The notes below the pieces were generated by a model. The model was given only the letters and a program-made list of their open reading frames with translations. It ran no database searches and had not been told where the DNA came from. From Zoogloeaceae bacterium (lineage in GTDB: Bacteria; Pseudomonadota; Gammaproteobacteria; Burkholderiales; Rhodocyclaceae): a stretch of 64,000 nt of DNA. Numbering within the stretch: position 1 is the first letter of the stretch; the number at the start of each line of letters is the position of its first letter. A program made the position numbers and the translations under genes. Below, piece by piece: positions 60,690-64,000 of this stretch. The stretch is taken from the NCBI GenBank assembly GCA_024235655.1, contig JACKLY010000005.1, forward strand, positions 144,756 through 208,755, read 5' to 3'.

Positions 60690-62747
60690 TCACAGAGCTG
60701 CCGCAATGCGCGTGCCCTGCTCGATGGCGCGTTTGGCGTCGAGTTCGGCCGCGACATCGGCGCCGCCGATCAGGGTTGCCGGAATGCCGGCTGCCTGCAG
60801 TGGGGCCAGCAGCTCTTGGCGCGACTCCTGGCCGGCACAGACGACGATGCTATCCACCGGCAGCGTCTTCGTTTCGCCGTTCACCGTAATGTGCAGGCCG
60901 GCTTCGTCGATGCGCTCGTAGTTCACGCCGGGGATCATCGTTACGCCGCGTTTCTTCAGCAGGGTGCGGCGGATCCAGCCGGTGGTCTTGGCCAAGCCGT
61001 CGCCCACTTTCGAGGCCTTGCGCTGCAGCAGGTACACCTGACGCGGCGCCTTTTCATCAACAGCCGGAGCCAGGCCGCCGCGGTTGGCGTAGGTCGGGTC
61101 GATGCCCCATTCGCTGTTGAAACGCTCGGCTTCGGTGCGCTCGTCGTGCGCGTGGGTGAGGAATTCGCCGACGTCGAAACCGATGCCGCCGGCACCGATC
61201 ACTGCCACGCGCTTGCCCGCCACCTTGCGGCCTTCGATCAGGTCGAGATAGCTCATTACCTTGTCGCTTTCGATGCCGGGCAGCGCAAGTTTGCGCGGGG
61301 TGATGCCGGTGGCCAGCACCACATGGTCAAAGCCGCCGGCCTTGAGCAGGTCGACATCCGCCGTCTGGTTCAGCTTCAGCGTCACGCCCGTGGTCTGGAT
61401 GCGGCGGCTGAAGTAGCGCAGAGTTTCGTTGAAATCCTCCTTGCCGGGGATCTGCTTGGCGATATTGAATTGGCCGCCGATGCGGTCGGCCGCGTCGAAC
61501 AGTGTCACCTCGTGGCCGCGTTCTGCCGCCGTCGTGGCACAGGCCATGCCCGCCGGGCCGGCGCCCACCACCGCCACCTTTTTGCGGAACACCGCCTTCT
61601 CGATGGTTAGCTCGGTTTCATGGCAGGCACGCGGGTTGACCAGGCACGAGGTCAGCTTGCCGTTGAAAATGTGGTCGAGGCAGGCCTGGTTGCAGGCAAT
61701 GCAGGTATTGATCTCGTCCGCCTTGTTGGCTGCGGCCTTGTTGACGAAGAAGGCATCGGCCAGGAAGGGGCGCGCCATCGACACCATGTCGGCGCTGCCC
61801 GAGGCCAGCACATCCTCCGCCACCTCAGGCGTATTGATGCGGTTGGTGGTGATCAGCGGAATCTTCACCGCCCCCTTCAGGCGCTTGGTCACCCAGGCAA
61901 AGGCCGCGCGCGGCACCATGGTGGCAATGGTCGGAATGCGCGCCTCATGCCAGCCGATTCCGGTGTTGATGATCGTTGCTCCAGCCGCCTCAATCGCCTT
62001 GGCGAGAGCGACCACTTCCTCCCAGGTACTGCCACCCTCGACCAGATCAAGCATGGAAAGGCGGAAGATGATGATGAAGTTCGGCCCCACCTTGGCGCGC
62101 GTCGCCTTCACCGTTTCTACCGCAAAGCGGATACGGTTTTCGAACGGGCCGCCCCATTCGTCGGTGCGCTGGTTGGTTTGCGGCGCGATGAACTGGTTGA
62201 TCAGGTAGCCTTCCGAACCCATGATCTCCACCCCGTCGTAACCGGCACGTTGTGCCAGTTGCGCACAGCGGGCGTAGTCGCCAATGGTTTTCCGGATGCC
62301 CCACTGCGTCAGTGCCCGTGGCTTGAAGCGGTTGATCGGCGCGCGCAGCTTCGAAGGCGCCACGCACAGCGGGTGATAACCGTAGCGGCCGGTATGCAGG
62401 ATCTGCAACGCGATCTTGCCACCCTCCTTGTGCACCGCCTCGGTAATGATGCGGTGCTTGCGTACCTGCCACGGAAAAGAAAGCTGCGAACCGAAGTGAT
62501 ACACCCGGCCAGCGAGGTTTGGCGAAAAACCGCCGGTCACGATCAGCCCGGCACCCCCGCGAGCGCGCTCGGCGTAAAAGGCGGCCATGCGCTCGAAGCC
62601 GTTCTTTTCCTCCTCCAGCCCGGTATGCATCGAACCCATCAGCGTGCGGTTTCTCAGCGTTGTGAAACCGAGGTCCAGTGGCTCCAGAAGGTGAGGGTAG
62701 GGGTGGTTTGATGTCGCTGAGCTGGCGCTCTGGGCGGTGGTGTTCAT
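60690..62747 (-). CDS. fadH: NADPH-dependent 2,4-dienoyl-CoA reductase
   Basis: A 685-residue FadH of unsaturated fatty acid beta-oxidation. Residues 1-370 form an FMN-binding TIM barrel (old yellow enzyme family, HTGRYGYHPLCVAPSKL), then the [4Fe-4S] cluster CIACNQACLDHIF...CLVNPRAC, and C-terminal FAD/NADPH domains with VAVVGAGPAGMACA and RVAVIGAGGIGFDVGE. Length matches the E. coli protein (672). It is preceded by a palindrome at 62786-62795 and followed by tetR and the hydrolase gene. Confidence 0.96.
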   Translation of the reverse strand: MNTTAQSASSATSNHPYPHLLEPLDLGFTTLRNRTLMGSMHTGLEEEKNGFERMAAFYAERARGGAGLIVTGGFSPNLAGRVYHFGSQLSFPWQVRKHRIITEAVHKEGGKIALQILHTGRYGYHPLCVAPSKLRAPINRFKPRALTQWGIRKTIGDYARCAQLAQRAGYDGVEIMGSEGYLINQFIAPQTNQRTDEWGGPFENRIRFAVETVKATRAKVGPNFIIIFRLSMLDLVEGGSTWEEVVALAKAIEAAGATIINTGIGWHEARIPTIATMVPRAAFAWVTKRLKGAVKIPLITTNRINTPEVAEDVLASGSADMVSMARPFLADAFFVNKAAANKADEINTCIACNQACLDHIFNGKLTSCLVNPRACHETELTIEKAVFRKKVAVVGAGPAGMACATTAAERGHEVTLFDAADRIGGQFNIAKQIPGKEDFNETLRYFSRRIQTTGVTLKLNQTADVDLLKAGGFDHVVLATGITPRKLALPGIESDKVMSYLDLIEGRKVAGKRVAVIGAGGIGFDVGEFLTHAHDERTEAERFNSEWGIDPTYANRGGLAPAVDEKAPRQVYLLQRKASKVGDGLAKTTGWIRRTLLKKRGVTMIPGVNYERIDEAGLHITVNGETKTLPVDSIVVCAGQESRQELLAPLQAAGIPATLIGGADVAAELDAKRAIEQGTRIAAAL

Positions 62748-62785
62748 GAACGGTTCTCCGGAAATTAGATTAATTATTAAGCAAG

Positions 62786-62795
62786 CAAGCGCTTG
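62786..62795. promoter_or_regulatory. Operator candidate upstream of fadH
   Basis: CAAGCGCTTG is a perfect 10-bp palindrome 39 bases before the fadH ATG, in AT-rich surroundings (AAGCAAGCAAGCGCTTGG). This is the size and symmetry expected of a TetR-type site, and a TetR gene lies downstream of fadH. Confidence 0.45.
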
Positions 62796-62923
62796 GTTAT
62801 TGTTCCGGAAACAGCCGGGGATTGCAAGTGGCTTGTTGATTTCATGGGAAAGAAGGGCCTCGCCGGCAACAGGCTTGAACTGGCGGGGGCCGGATACCTG
62901 CGCTGTCTGCCGGGGCTCAGCTG

Positions 62924-63916
62924 CTAAAGAGGTGTCTCGGGGGCTTCCGGATGAGGCTCACGCCTGGATTTCTTGGCGGCATACATTTGCCGGTCTGAAT
63001 CGGCCAGCAAGGCATCGATGGAAAGATGGATCGCCGGGTTGAATTCGACAATGCCGTAGGAAAAAGCCAACGCGTATCCCCGGTTCGCCTGCTCGCTATA
63101 TTTTTCGGTGGCTTCGCGCAGGCGACCAACGACCTCTTCTGCAACCTCATTGCTGGCATCGGTGAGCAGCGCAACGAATTCATCGCCGCCCAGGCGGGCA
63201 AAGACATCGGAATCGCGGAAAGCGGTTTTCATCAGGCCGGCAAAATCAATCAATACGCGGTCGCCTTCAGCGTGCCCGAATTCATCGTTGATCGGCTTGA
63301 ACTTATCCAGATCCATGAAAATCAATGAAGCGGCTGTCCCGTGGCGCAGGCAGAACTTCAGGCTTTTATCGGCCAGCTCACGGAACCCGCGGCGATTCGA
63401 AATGCCGGTCAGCTCATCCAGCGTGGCCAGTTGAATCGCATCGAGCTCTCGTTCGACCATGCATGCAAGATCCTGCAAAGCCTCAAGATCATCTGCGGTG
63501 AGCTGACGTGGCTTGCGATCAATGATGCACAGCGTTCCCAGTTTCAAGCCGTTGCCGGCACGGAGTGGGCAGCCAGCATAAAAGCGGATTTTTGGATCGT
63601 TCAGCACCAGGGGGTTGTCAGCAAAACGCTCGTCCAAAAGCGCATCGGGAATAACGAAAATGTCGTTGCCAAGGATTGCATGGCCGCAAAACGAAATATC
63701 AGCCGAAGTTTCCTGAACCGGGAGGCCGACACATGATTTGAACCACTGCCGGTGATCGTCCACCAGGCTGACCAGCGCAATGGGAACACCAAACAGTCTT
63801 TTGGCCATACGGGTCAGGCGATCAAAACGCTCCTCGGGGGGCGTATCCATGATGCCGAGCGACATCAACGTAGCCAGACGCAAAGGTTCGTCTTGAGAAA
63901 TTCCAGGTCTGATCAA
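62924..63916 (-). CDS. GAF-GGDEF diguanylate cyclase
   Basis: A 330-residue soluble c-di-GMP synthase: GAF domain (about residues 20-145, with PIALVSLVDDHRQWFKSCVG) and GGDEF domain (about 165-320). The catalytic motif GGDEF is intact (243-247), and an inhibitory I-site RDSD (234-237) lies five residues before it, so product inhibition is expected. TTG at 63916 is taken because AAAGGAG (63923-63929) stands six bases upstream; this site lies within the first codons of an alternative ATG start at 63934. No adjacent partner gene is visible. Confidence 0.9.
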   Translation of the reverse strand: MIRPGISQDEPLRLATLMSLGIMDTPPEERFDRLTRMAKRLFGVPIALVSLVDDHRQWFKSCVGLPVQETSADISFCGHAILGNDIFVIPDALLDERFADNPLVLNDPKIRFYAGCPLRAGNGLKLGTLCIIDRKPRQLTADDLEALQDLACMVERELDAIQLATLDELTGISNRRGFRELADKSLKFCLRHGTAASLIFMDLDKFKPINDEFGHAEGDRVLIDFAGLMKTAFRDSDVFARLGGDEFVALLTDASNEVAEEVVGRLREATEKYSEQANRGYALAFSYGIVEFNPAIHLSIDALLADSDRQMYAAKKSRREPHPEAPETPL

Positions 63917-64000
63917 AGCAAACTCCTTTCTCATCCGCTGATGCCCTGCGTATTCCTAAGAGTTCAACGGCGCAGCACGGTTCCCTTGGCAGGTGACCGC

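Overview
The window is dense bacterial chromosome from a high-GC Gram-negative organism. Gene content and order (ilvB-ilvH-ilvC-pssA-leuA, pepA-holC-valS, lptF-lptG divergent from pepA, rpsP-rimM-trmD-rplS, xseB-ispA-dxs, clpS-clpA with a divergent cold-shock gene, and a sigma factor/DUF3619/DUF3106/RDD cluster) point to a betaproteobacterium, most likely of the Rhodocyclales (Dechloromonas/Azonexus/Azoarcus-like). That placement is inference from gene neighbourhoods, not from a search. I see no rRNA or tRNA gene, CRISPR array, insertion sequence, prophage or integrase; this is ordinary core chromosome with a strong signalling component.

Region by region. 0-3.6 kb: a two-gene N-acetylglutaminylglutamine amide (NAGGN) osmoprotectant operon with a near-consensus promoter; its second gene runs off the left edge. 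3.7-11.5 kb: a MazG-like pyrophosphohydrolase and multi-PAS histidine kinase pair, a Gate-domain membrane protein, and a three-gene set in which a histidine kinase lies between two different periplasmic binding proteins. 11.5-20.5 kb: LrgA/LrgB-type membrane proteins, a TauE/SafE permease operonic with malate synthase A, a divergent LysR regulator, an HDOD protein, a degenerate-GGDEF/EAL protein, and isocitrate lyase. The aceA promoter and the TauE-aceB upstream region carry nearly the same short palindromic element, suggesting joint control of the glyoxylate shunt.

20.8-26.3 kb: a chemoreceptor whose probable sensor is at the C-terminus, RraA, ClpA/ClpS and a cold-shock protein. 26.3-38 kb: moaC, a BepA-like metalloprotease, a TusA-like protein, a fused pabB-pabC, valS, holC, pepA and lptFG. 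38-39.8 kb: an ECF-type sigma factor cluster whose first gene seems to start at CTG. 39.9-45.7 kb: branched-chain amino acid and phosphatidylserine synthesis. 45.7-51.3 kb: DUF2069, WrbA-like, YihY-like and PilZ-like proteins, then the rpsP operon. 51.3-55.2 kb: folE2 joined to the isoprenoid operon xseB-ispA-dxs. 55.4-64 kb: a lone Rieske oxygenase, an EamA transporter, a STAS-like protein, a sulfurtransferase, a CigR-like protein, a TetR/hydrolase pair, FadH with a palindromic operator candidate, and a GAF-GGDEF diguanylate cyclase.

Several proteins probably act on cyclic di-GMP or respond to it (EAL protein, GAF-GGDEF, the PilZ-like unknown), and several orphan sensors lack adjacent response regulators. 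I do not see a clear-cut new defence or mobile system. The best leads are the binding-protein/kinase/binding-protein cluster, the shared glyoxylate-shunt element, the CTG-initiated sigma factor cluster, the C-terminal-sensor chemoreceptor and the PilZ-like unknown protein.
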